Assembly (NCBI GenBank): GCA_004380135.1
Contig: QXCR01000117.1
Coordinates: 27,996-91,995 of the forward strand
Length of the DNA: 64,000 nucleotides
Direction of reading: 5' to 3'
Source of the DNA: Stemphylium vesicarium
Taxonomy: Eukaryota; Ascomycota; Dothideomycetes; Pleosporales; Pleosporaceae
This document shows positions 54,650-64,000 of the stretch, piece after piece. The position numbers and the translations under genes are program-made. The notes beneath the pieces are model-generated. The model had not been told where the DNA came from and made no database searches. It worked only from the letters and a program-made list of their open reading frames with translations. Numbering within the stretch: the stretch's first letter is position 1; each line of letters opens with the position of its first letter.

Positions 54650-55424
54650 TGCGCGAGATGCGGCCGACGATGGCCGAGGGCGGATGTATTCGCGTGTGCG
54701 CGCGTGTGGTCCGAGTGTTATTCCAACAATGCGAAGTGACGCGAGCTGTGGTGCAAAAGGACGGAAATAACTGACAATGTGGTTGTTCCCAGGAGCCCCA
54801 GAAAGACACCTGGGCACCGTTTGCGCGGGGACACTTGTGGAGACGACGCCAGCCACCGCTTGGCGCAAGTCGATGAGGCCTTGGGGGGACAGACAGGCCT
54901 AGAACCAATCTTCGCCATGACGTCAATATTCGAGATGCACGTCGATTTAGGCTGTGCAAAACGCTCAACTCAAACTACAGCGGTAGTAGAGGTTAGACGA
55001 ACCACTGCTCCGAGGCGTGCGTGGCCTGCGGACCCATCTCCGACGCGGCAACACCCCAGCCCGCATCTCTGCAATCGCATCTTGATCGCCGACGACACTT
55101 GCTTTTCCCAACAATTGCCGGGACTTATCGACTAGCTCCCATCTGTGCCGTCTTGCCGCGCGCCACCAATGGAAAGACGAAGGTGATTTCAACTACATAC
55201 AACACGATGCAAATGAAACTCAAGTATACCTATTCCAAAAGTATCGTAGTATTATTGACGTATACCATAGTGATTGAGAAGAGTGTGAACTAGACAAGAC
55301 GCCATTGTTCCGATTCCGCGCACTATACCAAGCCACATGTCCAGCGCTCCAACTTCAGAAACCTAAAGCAAGTAAAAAATGCCGTTGTGCCGCATTCGGG
55401 TCTACAGTCTGGTCAAACGCCAGC
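54650..55424. other. Intergenic region, Zn2Cys6 factor promoter / AAA ATPase 3' flank
   Basis: About 770 bases. Open frames here overlap the transcription-factor leader and are not supported as genes. Confidence 0.4.
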
Positions 55425-58400
55425 TCAAGTGTACTGCCGCATGGCGTCGCGATATCCCTTGCCGCCGCGCATATCATCCTCAAAGGCCTCGGCCACCTCC
55501 AGCACACGCTTGACGTGCTCCATGCTAAAGACGGACTTTTCCGCGAGCGCAATCGACTGCGACGTCTTGACCGTATTCTTGATCTGTGGGTAGCGTTAGC
55601 AAGTCAATCTTCACATGTCGTATCATGCGTATACATACCTGTCGTCCATTCATGTTCCTCTTACTCAACTCGTCAAAGTCTGCCTCGGTGAATGGCTTCA
55701 CGACATCCTTTGTCTTTGTCTCCTTCTCCTGCTTCTTCATTTCCTTACCTTCCTCCTTCTGTCCTTCGTTATTCTTCCCTGTCTCGGCTTCGCGACTCAT
55801 CTTCTCCACCTTGCCAATGTGGTGCTGCCAGATCTTCTTCCGTGCCTTGGCTGGGAGATTCTCATACCGGATACCCATATGAATCCTCGACTGGAATGCC
55901 TCATCAAACGTCTCCACACGGTTGGTCGTCAAGAACAGGATACCTTGATAGTACTCAGTCAGGCGCAAGAAGACCGACACTAGTGAGTTGCGGTGGATGT
56001 CGTGCGGCTGGCGGGCCTCAAGGAAGACATCTGCTTCATCTAGCAGAAGTATAGCACCCCACGAATGCGTAATGTCCATAATGCGATTCAGGTCAGTCTC
56101 CAGAGTACGGCTGTTGGTGCCTAGCTCGCCCGCGGAGACAGCATAAAGCGGACACTTGAGGTACTCGGCAATGGACTCGCCAGTCAGAGTCTTGCCAACG
56201 CCGGGTGGACCATGCAGTACGACATTGAGACCCTTGCCCTTCCCTTGAATCACATCGTCGATCGTCTTGGCTGCATTGAAGCGGTGCGACGACACTAGGC
56301 CCTTGAGGTTCTGCTTGATGCGGCTAGGTAACACGAGGCTGGAGAAAGCTTCCTCATTCCACTTGATCTCGTCGATGCCAGAGAGAGAGAATTCGAGCCA
56401 GAGCTTCTCTGAAAAGGCGAAGCCAAGGACGACTGGGGAAGCAATGAGCAGTTCTTCCTCTGTGAAGACTTGACGCTTGCTGTCCGAGCGGTCCTCATCG
56501 CCTTCAAGCTGCCCCTCGGGACTGTCGCCCTTCTCTTGGTCGATTACGCTCTGCGGTACGCGAATCGGGTGCTTCTTGCCCTTCTTGTCCTTCCACATGA
56601 TTATGCGCATCTTTTCCTTCTCCTCTTCCTCTTCTTCCTCGCCAGAGCCACAACAGCAGTCATCATCATCTTCATCGTCCTCTTCGTCTTCATTCTGAGC
56701 CAGCTCGTCTTGTCGAAGATATGAGAGCAGGTAGTTCGGTTTGATGCGACGGAAGATGGCCGGGTCGACCATGACACGGCCATTGATGATGAAGCGGATG
56801 ATGCTATTCTTGTGCTTCATGTACGCGATGCCCTTTTGTAGGCGGTAGTTCATGCCTTGGAGAGCGACAAACTTCTTGCCTCGATCTACGAGCTTTCTCC
56901 TGACACCCTTCCAGTATGTTAGCCAGCATCTAATTCTTTCTGGTGTGGATCTTACCTCTGGATCCTTGTGATACTTGAGTGGATACGCGGAAAGACTGGT
57001 AATCTTCTTGTGGCCCTTGAAGGCCTGAATCGAGACCTGATGATCGCCGAGACCAAACGATTTGCCGTCGTACTCCAGATACTTGCCGTCGACATACCAC
57101 GACTTAACGCCTGTCATCCAGCTCTCGTACTCATACGCAGTCTCCACCTTGAAACATCGGGGGTCGTCCTTGTTGGAATAGGTCGGCGTGAAGGCAATGG
57201 TGTTGGGCTTGAAGAGCGCCCATACGAGATCGTATGTAATGGTGCCTGCCTTGAGCATAGGTTTCAGCGCCTTGCGAGTCGAAGTGTAGTCCTCGTCAAT
57301 GTAGCTGAGCAGCAGCTTACATTGAGCGATTTGTTGTTTGATTCGCTTCTGCTCCTTTGACTTCTTCGCTTTCTTGAGCTTCGGCTTCAGCGTTTTCTTG
57401 ATGTAGGCCTTCAGCTCGTCATAGTAATGGAATAGCGTATGAGGGTCAATCTGGGGCGTATCTTCGACCAGACTGATGCTCTTGCAGTCCTTGAACACCT
57501 CTTGAAGCGCGCCGCGAAGAAGCTTCGACTTGATGTCCAGTTGAGTTTCTACGTACTTGCCCTCCCAATTGAGTCTCCGGCGTACCGTGAAAACGCAGTC
57601 AAACTCATCCTTCTGGTCTGTGTTGCTTTCGACAAGCTTCCAGTCATGGATCTTCATGTCGAAAACTTGATCGACGCGTTTGAACTCCAGAGCATTCCTC
57701 TTGACTGGCTTCTCAAGCTCGGTAGATGAGATGGCGGCAACTGTAGCGGCAGCGTTGGCGGAAGCCTGCTTCGCTTTGAGGGTCTGGAGAAGATCTTGGA
57801 CCCTTGTCACTTGATTGTCGATACTGTCACCGGAGACATTAGAATCGGGAGGTGAAGCTGGTAGGACAGTGACTTCATCATCGCTGAAAGATGAATCTGA
57901 TGACGAGGAACTGTCGACCTTCTTTGATTTCTTACTCTTACGCTTCGCTTTCGCTTTCGCTCTCTTGCGTTTGGCTTTTTCGTCTTCCGAGTCCGTATCG
58001 CTGTCAGACGAAGTTGACGAAGAGTCGGATTCGCTTTCATCACTAGAGCTGTCCAGCTTCATGCTTTTGCTCTTGGCCTTTCTTTTCTTGGCCTTTGCTC
58101 GCAGAGCTTTACGCCGGCTTTTCTTGTCTTCTAGTTCAGACTCGGACTCAGACCCAGAAGAGTTGGATGAACTCTCATCTTCGCTTGTCGACTCGTGCTT
58201 TTTGGCCTTGTTCTTCTTGCTCCTCGCCCGTTCTCTCTGTCTCTTCTTCTTGGCTGCTGCTCGTTTAATGGCCAACTTGCGTTTCTTTTTTAGCTTGGCC
58301 TTTTCATCATCGCTACTGTCTTCTGGGTCGCTGACGCTGTCGGAGCTACTGGCTTCAGACGCAGGGCTGTCATCCACTTTACGTTTGGGTTTTTGCGATT

Positions 58401-58710
58401 TAGACTTGCCCTTCTTATTGGCCTTCTTAGTAGATATCTTATCGTTCATCGGATTCTCGGTTGTTGGTGGCGGCACTGAAGCCTGCTTCTCGTCGTCTGG
58501 CGACGAGGTCTCGACAGTTTGAGTCACTGAGCTCTCCTGTGACGTATTCATCTTTTGTTCGCGTAGTAAGAGACCATCCGGCTCAGAGGCTACCGACGGA
58601 GTTGGAACAATGACTGGCGAAGACAAGGACGTATCTGATAGCTTCTTGCTTGCCTGAGAAGGTAAGGAGCAGACGACCACGGAGGTGTTTGAATTGTCTT
58701 GGTCGTTCAT
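55425..58710 (-). CDS. Large fungal AAA ATPase with charged low-complexity N-terminus
   Basis: 1060 aa from exons 58710-56956, 56907-55639 and 55583-55425. Residues about 90-270 alternate Lys/Arg-rich and Ser/Asp/Glu-rich blocks, suggesting a disordered, probably nuclear region. The middle domain belongs to the fungal AAA group (YPLKYHKDPE-GVRRKLVDRGKKF, GRVMVDPAIFRR). A second acidic tract (EEEEEEEKEK) precedes the AAA core. Walker A GPPGVGKT is near 817-824, Walker B ILLLDEADVFLE near 870-882, sensor 1 FLTTNR and the arginine-finger region FQSRIHMGIRY. The 48-nt intron 56955-56908 is a multiple of three without stops. It is accepted because removal restores the family motif. The last intron (55638-55584) gives the conserved end NGRQ-IKNTVKTSQSIALAE. 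Role unknown. Confidence 0.9.
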
Positions 58711-60148
58711 GGGTTGTAGACCTGGTGGGGTAGATCCAGTCTAGTGGACTACTACTTGAGTACTTGGCAATTTTCTGATACAGGATAGGGACGCAGTGTC
58801 CAACTGGAAGAGCCACGCGGAGGGAGAAAATGTGATGAAGGACCTCCCCCCGAAAACCTTTTATCCCCAAACAGAGCCGCAGACTACGCCTGATCAATCT
58901 CACTACAGCTCTATAGTGTACCCGAGCTTGGTTGCCACACAATTACTTCCAGGCGCCAGCTTTTGGCCTGGGTCTGCTGCTACCCCGCAGTCACGAATCC
59001 TGGATTTGGCAAATGGCGAACCATCAGCACTGAGCTACAGCAAAGCTATCTCCAGAGCCAATGTGCGCCACTATAGCGCTTGTTACTATATCAATAGAGG
59101 TGTTTGGAAAAGAGGCCTCACATACCTGGCGAACTCTATTAGCCAAGTCTGCTGCCTGGCTGATAACCCTACTCTGAGGAGCAACGTTTCTGCAGTGTAT
59201 TGGCCAGAGCAGGCTAGAATGCAGATAGTCAGCTTGGAAGGGTGTGCTATCGCGACGACCGGTGAAAAGGTAACCAATGCAAGTAGGTGGCGTTGCTCAG
59301 CCTTGTCTCACAGCGTTTTCAGCCTCGCCTGTACGCGTGGATGTGATCGTGTTCGCCGGTCCCAACAAATCCTTCTGGAGAGGCTCTACACCTTTATTGC
59401 TTGAGATGAGGAATTGAAGAGTCGAATCTCATCCATTGTGATCATACGCGCCGCTCTTATATCTGCAGAGCCACTGCATGACGCTGTGGTTGTCTTCGAT
59501 GTCATTCAGCATCACCAGTGCTGCAGAAACCTTGTCCTCTCGACACATGCGTCTTACCAACATGGCTCGCCACGATCGGTTTTGTGTTGCTCCGTGTTGC
59601 TGAGGTGCATTGCTCGTCGTTCGTGTGTCGCGATCAGTGGCCAGGCGGCCCCGGGGCCTCCGCTAGAGACATCGGGAAGCTCGGGGTAAAGGCGCTAGCT
59701 GCAATGACTGGGAGGTGAGTGCTTAGCGACCAGCGTACAGCATTTGCCTCACTTTGCAGGCTTCCAGCACGCATGAACAGTCCCAGTGATTTCGCTGTAT
59801 GACCAGGAGGAGAAATGTCAGCACAGAGATATTCCAAGTCAACATTGCATCGGAAGAAGAAGTCGTATATCTGACAACAAGGCCAAAGTCTTCAAACTCA
59901 TAACGAAAATCGAGCTCGCGCTGTCTGGCGGCAAAATACACGCGTTGTTCAACGCCCCCTCGATGCACAAAGCAACATGCAACCTGTACGAGATACACTT
60001 CGTGCGTGTGTGTGATACGCTGACCAGACGCCAACCGCAAGTTCCCCCAAACCATCATGCAAGTTCTCTAAATAACGCCCCGCATTACCGAGCACAGAGC
60101 CCTCGATGCAATGCACGACTTCTGCCGTCGGTATGGTGATATTGGTGC
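58711..60148. other. Intergenic region, AAA ATPase promoter / phosphatase 3' flank
   Basis: About 1.4 kb. A 202-codon + frame (58796-59404) begins at GTG, has no domain and reads like chance or an old repeat. The 59030-59290 stretch is AT-richer than its flanks. No gene called. Confidence 0.35.
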
Positions 60149-62049
60149 TCATGAACTTGTCTTCTTCTTACCAAAGTGCATGTGACCTAGTGCGCGTTCT
60201 TTCGCGTCTTTCATCTCACTCTCCGGTTTTCCACCAGGCAGGTCGCCAGTGGAAGCTGCCCCAGAGACATGATATTGAACATCCTTCGCGAAGTCGATGT
60301 TGGCCCCGGGCTGGGGCGGTCCAGTGCTTTGGTCTGAAGTATTCGAGTCGCTGGCTGTGGTTTTAGCACTTTGGACGTGACCTTGTAGCGTGGGTTCTGA
60401 GGCTGCTGCTGCCGACCCGCTCCCGCTAGCTTCGACGCTTGTTGTGTAGTCGTTTGGCTCTGCCAGGACTTCTTCCCCATTCGGGCCGTGAGGGCGAACG
60501 TCTTTGGTATCGCTGTCTTCGCTATCTCTACCGGGGGCGTTGACAATAGTCTGGTTCTTCTTATTCTCGCTTCTAACGCTGTTCGCTCGGCTAATGTCAG
60601 ATTGAGCGTTCGTCGGACTGGCTGTGCGGACACCCAAGTCTTTGCCTTCGGACGGCTCCACTCCCTGTGTGCCCCTCCAATCTGCAGGACCCGCCTGTCT
60701 GACGGGCTCGCCTTCTTTTGGTTCCGTGATGACCACGCCGGGTCTGCCCTCGTCGGCCGATAGTGCGCGCCATACAACCGCTATCCGCTCGAAAGCCTGG
60801 GTCCCTTTCCGAGACGAGCCTTTGATACCGTCCATGGCTTCCCAGGCGATTTCAAACATGCCAGATTGATCCACATTGCCGTTCTGCTCAGGGCCATTGC
60901 CCTCGAAATAGGTATTGAACCATACATGTGCGACTGCAGTGACCATGGTGAGATCGAATGCGGCCTTGTTACGGCGCTCGACGTCGATGTTAATATCGTT
61001 GGTGGGAAGGACAACACGCTTGGCAGGCCGGAAGACGACGTCGCCGGTGCCCATAGGGAGGCTCTCGCGGGACGTTTTTCGCTCGGCAGCGGCTCCATCG
61101 AGATTGCTCGGCTGCTCTAGAGAAGAGGAACTTCCGTTCTTCGACCCTTCGCTTGCTTTCGACGGACCGAAGCCGTTCTTGTACATGACCTCCTGTACAG
61201 CTTGTGCCATACCCGTAGTTTTGACTTCGCCGCGCACGATCTCGCGCTCGTCTCGCGTGAAGGTGTGGAAGTTCTTGATAAGCTTTCCGTCCTCGACGAA
61301 GCCCTCTATTTGTATCTTCACACCGTCTCTGAGACCCCAGCAGTGTACTTCCAGTATCTCCACCTGGCGCTCGACGTATATTTTGCCATGCTTTGCCCAG
61401 CGGTCGACGTAGTCTATCCAGCGCAATTGGCTGGGTATACTGACGCCCTTGCCCATGTTCGGCCGCATGCGCCGCTCCGTGAAGCGATCCAGAGCTCTTT
61501 GGACCGGCCAGCCTTCCTCGCTGATCAAGTAGCTGCAGCTTGCCGTTCCCGATCGGCCCTTGCCAGCTTTGCAGTGTACAACAACCACGCGCCCCTTCTT
61601 CTCGTGCAGCCAGTTGCGCATGCTCGCCATGATGTTCGGGATGAGGGCGAAGGGTGGCGGGTGATGGTCGGGGAAGGGGTAGTGGTAGACGCGGTTGTAG
61701 ACTTCAGAGTCTGGGTAACCCGTCCCTTCGGCACGAAACTCCCATATGGCCCAGTCGTCGCCATGCTTGGAGTCGAGAAACTTTACGAGCGAATCAAGCG
61801 GGTTGCGATAGGCGCGCTGCGGGTAGGTACCACTAGGGCCTGATGTAGCGATGACTGGAAGGGGGTCAGAACATGAACAACGATATGTTCCTCATGGCGA
61901 CCGTACTGTTGTCCGTTACATAGCATAAATCAAGCCCGGCCTCAGGGTGCCTGGCGCGAGGGCCGGCGACGAGTTGCCGCAGAAGCGACGCCTGTAGCAC
62001 GGTCAGCTGAAATTCTCTTGGGCTGGCAGGCTGTATCCTATGCGCACCA
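60149..62049 (-). CDS. TEP1: PTEN/TEP1-type phosphoinositide phosphatase
   Basis: A dual-specificity phosphatase of the PTEN family, expected to remove the 3-phosphate from PtdIns(3,4,5)P3 at membranes. Exons: 62049-62047 (ATG alone), 61991-61907, 61854-60149. The introns are 55 nt (GTGCGC, CTGAC, TACAG) and 52 nt (GTACGG, CTGAC, TTCCAG), and the product is 597 aa. The mature text ASLLRQLVAGPRARHPEAGL then DLCYVTDN-IIATSGPSG is the conserved start of fungal TEP1, which supports a single-codon first exon. The P-loop HCKAGKGRSG places catalytic Cys at residue 124, the same number as in human PTEN. FPDHHPPPF is the WPD-loop region. A C2-like part follows (about 175-330), and the long Ser/Gly-rich tail is probably disordered. 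Confidence 0.9.
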
Positions 62050-62837
62050 TATCTACGGCGAGAGAGTTTTGTATGCGAAAAGTATTCGAGGTCGGCACAT
62101 GGCGAGGCTCCAACCTAGACGACTGTCGCCCGCTGGTGCAAGTGGGCAGGCGCGACTGAAAGGTGGGTACGTCACCCTGTACAAACGGCACGCTAAGCTT
62201 CTCGTGCCTGCCCAGACCTGGCCGCCCCAATCCACCTCGCCCATTCCTCCCCACTACCATGTCCTCATCCTCTTGCCACACTGTGCATAGCCACAATACT
62301 CCCAAGCCTTTTTTTCATACTCGCTTCATACGTTTCCTTTTTGCAGACGCTCGTACAACGTCTTCGGTCACGTGGCTTGCTTCCCAGCATCAACATGCGT
62401 CCCTGCCCATCGGCTGCCGTCCTACCCGGGGCAGCCTGATCAGCTTGTCATCGCCGACTTGCCATAGCGCACCCGCTTGAGGCTCAACTGGTTACTCCAA
62501 TGCCAACATCGTGATGACCAAAAGAAAGCTAAACTAAATCGTCATATCTGCAAGCAACTTATCATGATAATGAGTCCGACCCTGCCTATTCCGCACGTCT
62601 GGCTAGCTGGAAGACTATGTTGCAGAGGGTTTGGCTACGGCACAGATGCATGAAAGCAGGAAAGATTCACTGAGCTACGTATATCCGAGGAGTCGATCTA
62701 TTCAATCTATCGCATTACAAAATATCGTTTCGAAGGTACAGTAGTCTAAACGCGACTTTCAAAACGCAGCATGCTCAATGGAATATTGTACACGTTCTTT
62801 CGGCCATTGTACGCATGGCTTCCTATCACATTGCTCA
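62050..62837. other. Intergenic region, phosphatase promoter / small membrane protein 3' flank
   Basis: About 790 bases; short frames only, no gene. Confidence 0.4.
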
Positions 62838-63213
62838 TCAACAAGCTCCGTCCCATGTCCTTGCTCTCTGCATTCTAAACGCTCTGGTACGCGTCACCTG
62901 TTGAAAGTATTGTCAGCTCGCAGAAAGCAAATTCCATGTTCAAACGTACCCTGGGTGATGTTGCTTCTAACTCGAAGATCTGATCCCTTCGCGCGGCACG
63001 ACTTCGTCTGGGATATTGCCTGACTTGCATGAACCCAACAAGAAGCGCTAGTACTCCAATCAAGGCCGAAAGACCCGCCAATAATGTTTGTGTCATGTCG
63101 AGAGGATCGTTCAATGTCGCAGGTGCAGATCGAGCGCGTCGTGTCGATATCTGCGACGCCGTTGCAGTGACGTTCAGCAAAGTAACATAAGGAGTTGCTG
63201 AAGGAGGCGGCAT
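62838..63213 (-). CDS. Small single-pass membrane protein, unknown function
   Basis: Exons 63213-62950 and 62897-62838 with a 52-nt intron (GTACGT, GCTGAC, CAACAG) give 107 aa. The N-terminus is Thr/Ser/Pro-rich (MPPPSATPYVTLLNVTATAS) and could be extracellular. One strong helix, TLLAGLSALIGVLALLVGFM, is followed by Arg-rich QVRQYPRRSRAARRD, consistent with an outside-in topology. Such small Ser/Thr-stem membrane proteins are common in Pleosporales, but I cannot assign a family. The splice signals are good; the short C-terminal exon (20 codons) is the least certain part. Confidence 0.55.
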
Positions 63214-63456
63214 GGCTGAAAGTGAGCGTTAGGCAAATAAAGATTCAGATGCTTGCTAAGATATTCTGAGGAAGAGATGTGAAGATGTCTCTGTATGGGG
63301 CTTCTTAGGGGCACGGAAAAGCATATCTTATACTCTGTGCCCTTACGGTACAAAACGACTCCTTCGAAACATACGCCTTCGCAATCTTACAGTGCGCAGA
63401 GTGCGATTTCCACATCATTGAGCACCGCACATGAAGGTTGTTGTCACATTCATCAT

Positions 63457-63622
63457 CGCACTCGAGTGCGTCGGCGTTCTGTGCGGCTGGCCTTGCCTAG
63501 TGCCTCTTCGCACTCGAGTGCGGCAGGCTTCTTACTCGTCAGATAATTCAGACCCATAAATGCGCCTCACCGGCTCAGATCCCCCGGCATGCATACATTG
63601 GTTTCAGCACGCACTGAGTGCG
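63457..63622. repeat. Three CGCACT/AGTGCG dyads
   Basis: The perfect 14-base palindrome CGCACTCGAGTGCG occurs at 63457-63470 and again at 63509-63522. A third dyad, CGCACTGAGTGCG (13 bases, central G), lies at 63610-63622. They sit 70-230 bases outside the transposon end. Confidence 0.8.
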
Positions 63623-63689
63623 AAGGAAATGCCATTGGCTATGACTGAACTAGCCGCGCTTCAAGTGTCTTGTTAGCGTTCTTTCCCTG

Positions 63690-64000
63690 AATCGACTCAG
63701 TGACTAAGCTAGCGGCCACCGAAGCTGGCCACCCACTGAAGCTGGCCACCCGCCCAGAACTCGACCACCCACTCCACACTCGTGATTTCTCCACAACCAC
63801 GCAACTAAAATGGATCCCCGTGAAGCAGCAATTCAAGCAGCTATCAGCGACATTGTTTCTGGTGTTTTTACGAGTCAACGAGCTGCTGCGAAGGCGTACA
63901 ACATCCCTCGAAGCACGCTTGCTGCCCGACTGCGTGGTACACAGACACGTCAATTCAGCCACGAGTACCAGCAGCGATTAACTCCACAACAAGAGGAATT
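63690..64000 (+). mobile_element. 5' end of a pogo/Fot1-like DNA transposon, cut by window edge
   Basis: A transposase start at 63810 is preceded by a terminal-type region with direct repeats: GAAGCTGGCCACCC at 63721-63734 and 63738-63751, with a related GCGGCCACC at 63712-63720. Such GGCCACC-repeats next to the transposase are typical of terminal/subterminal sequence in fungal Tc1/mariner-pogo elements. The exact element boundary (about 63690-63705, near CAGTGACTAAGCTAGCGG) cannot be fixed without the other end. Confidence 0.65.
63810..64000 (+). CDS. Transposase N-terminus, pogo/Fot1 type (partial)
   Basis: The ATG at 63810 opens a frame to the right edge: MDPREAAIQAAISDIVSGVF, then TSQRAAAKAYNIPRSTLAAR and LRGTQTRQFSHEYQQRLTPQ. 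The first 45 residues form a psq-type helix-turn-helix (AAAKAYNIPRSTLAARLRG) as in pogo-like transposases, which bind the terminal repeats. A CENP-B-like HTH and a DDE domain should follow outside the window. No stop or frameshift is present in the 63 codons visible, so the copy may be young. Confidence 0.8.
   Translation, partial: MDPREAAIQAAISDIVSGVFTSQRAAAKAYNIPRSTLAARLRGTQTRQFSHEYQQRLTPQQEE

Noticed and set aside
57815..58522. 235-codon + strand Ser/Leu-rich frame
   Set aside because: Antisense of the Lys/Ser/Asp repeats of the AAA ATPase; low-complexity sequence leaves both strands open.
58796..59404. 202-codon + strand frame upstream of the AAA ATPase gene
   Set aside because: Starts at GTG, no ATG-linked context, no domain and no splice extension; probably chance or an old repeat.
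1..64000. CRISPR arrays, bacterial operons or Shine-Dalgarno sites
   Set aside because: Spliceosomal introns, nuclear-type tRNA and eukaryotic gene families show fungal nuclear DNA; no regularly spaced repeats were seen.

Overview
The window reads as nuclear DNA of a filamentous ascomycete, most likely a Dothideomycete of the order Pleosporales. Most genes have introns of 42-90 bases with GT(A/G)NGT donors and CTAAC/CTGAC branch sites. Genes lie on both strands without operons. The gene content (nuclear-encoded ATP synthase subunit 9, an AA9 lytic polysaccharide monooxygenase, a GH7 cellulase, PTH11/rhodopsin-like membrane proteins, Zn2Cys6 regulators, a ToxA-like secreted protein) fits a plant-associated fungus. 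Exon coordinates were worked out by hand from splice signals, frame continuity and family landmarks, with no database search.

Layout. 1-9 kb is mostly housekeeping: a mitochondrial PPR protein (cut by the left edge), SRP68, an AreB/ASD4-type GATA factor whose N-terminal reading frame has no ATG, and ATP synthase subunit 9. 10-14 kb holds a secreted repeat protein with Kex2-type dibasic sites between six repeats, an intron-containing tRNA-Leu(TAA) and a DHA1 drug transporter. 15-25 kb has glutaminyl-tRNA synthetase, a DUF3468-like regulator and the ER P5A-ATPase Spf1. 25-34 kb has a small hypothetical gene, a paraoxonase-like protein, a HAD hydrolase, a GPI-anchored protein, an AA9 enzyme and a JEN-type carboxylate transporter. 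34-40 kb has a SulP anion transporter, saccharopine dehydrogenase (lysine synthesis) and a SANT/Myb-like protein.

41-55 kb is more accessory. It has a small secreted protein with the architecture of the ToxA family, a GH7 endoglucanase, a 3.5-kb gene-poor stretch, a rhodopsin-like membrane protein, several decayed or fragmentary minus-strand reading frames near 50-51 kb, and a Zn2Cys6 transcription factor. 55-64 kb has a large AAA ATPase with a charged low-complexity N-terminus, a PTEN/TEP1-type phosphatase, a small membrane protein, a cluster of CGCACT/AGTGCG dyads and, at the right edge, the 5' end of a pogo/Fot1-like transposon.

The genes do not form one pathway. The strongest candidates for something new are the ToxA-like secreted protein (41119-41622), the Kex2-processed repeat protein (10150-10895) and the non-AUG start of the GATA factor (601 bases without any ATG, 4710-5310).
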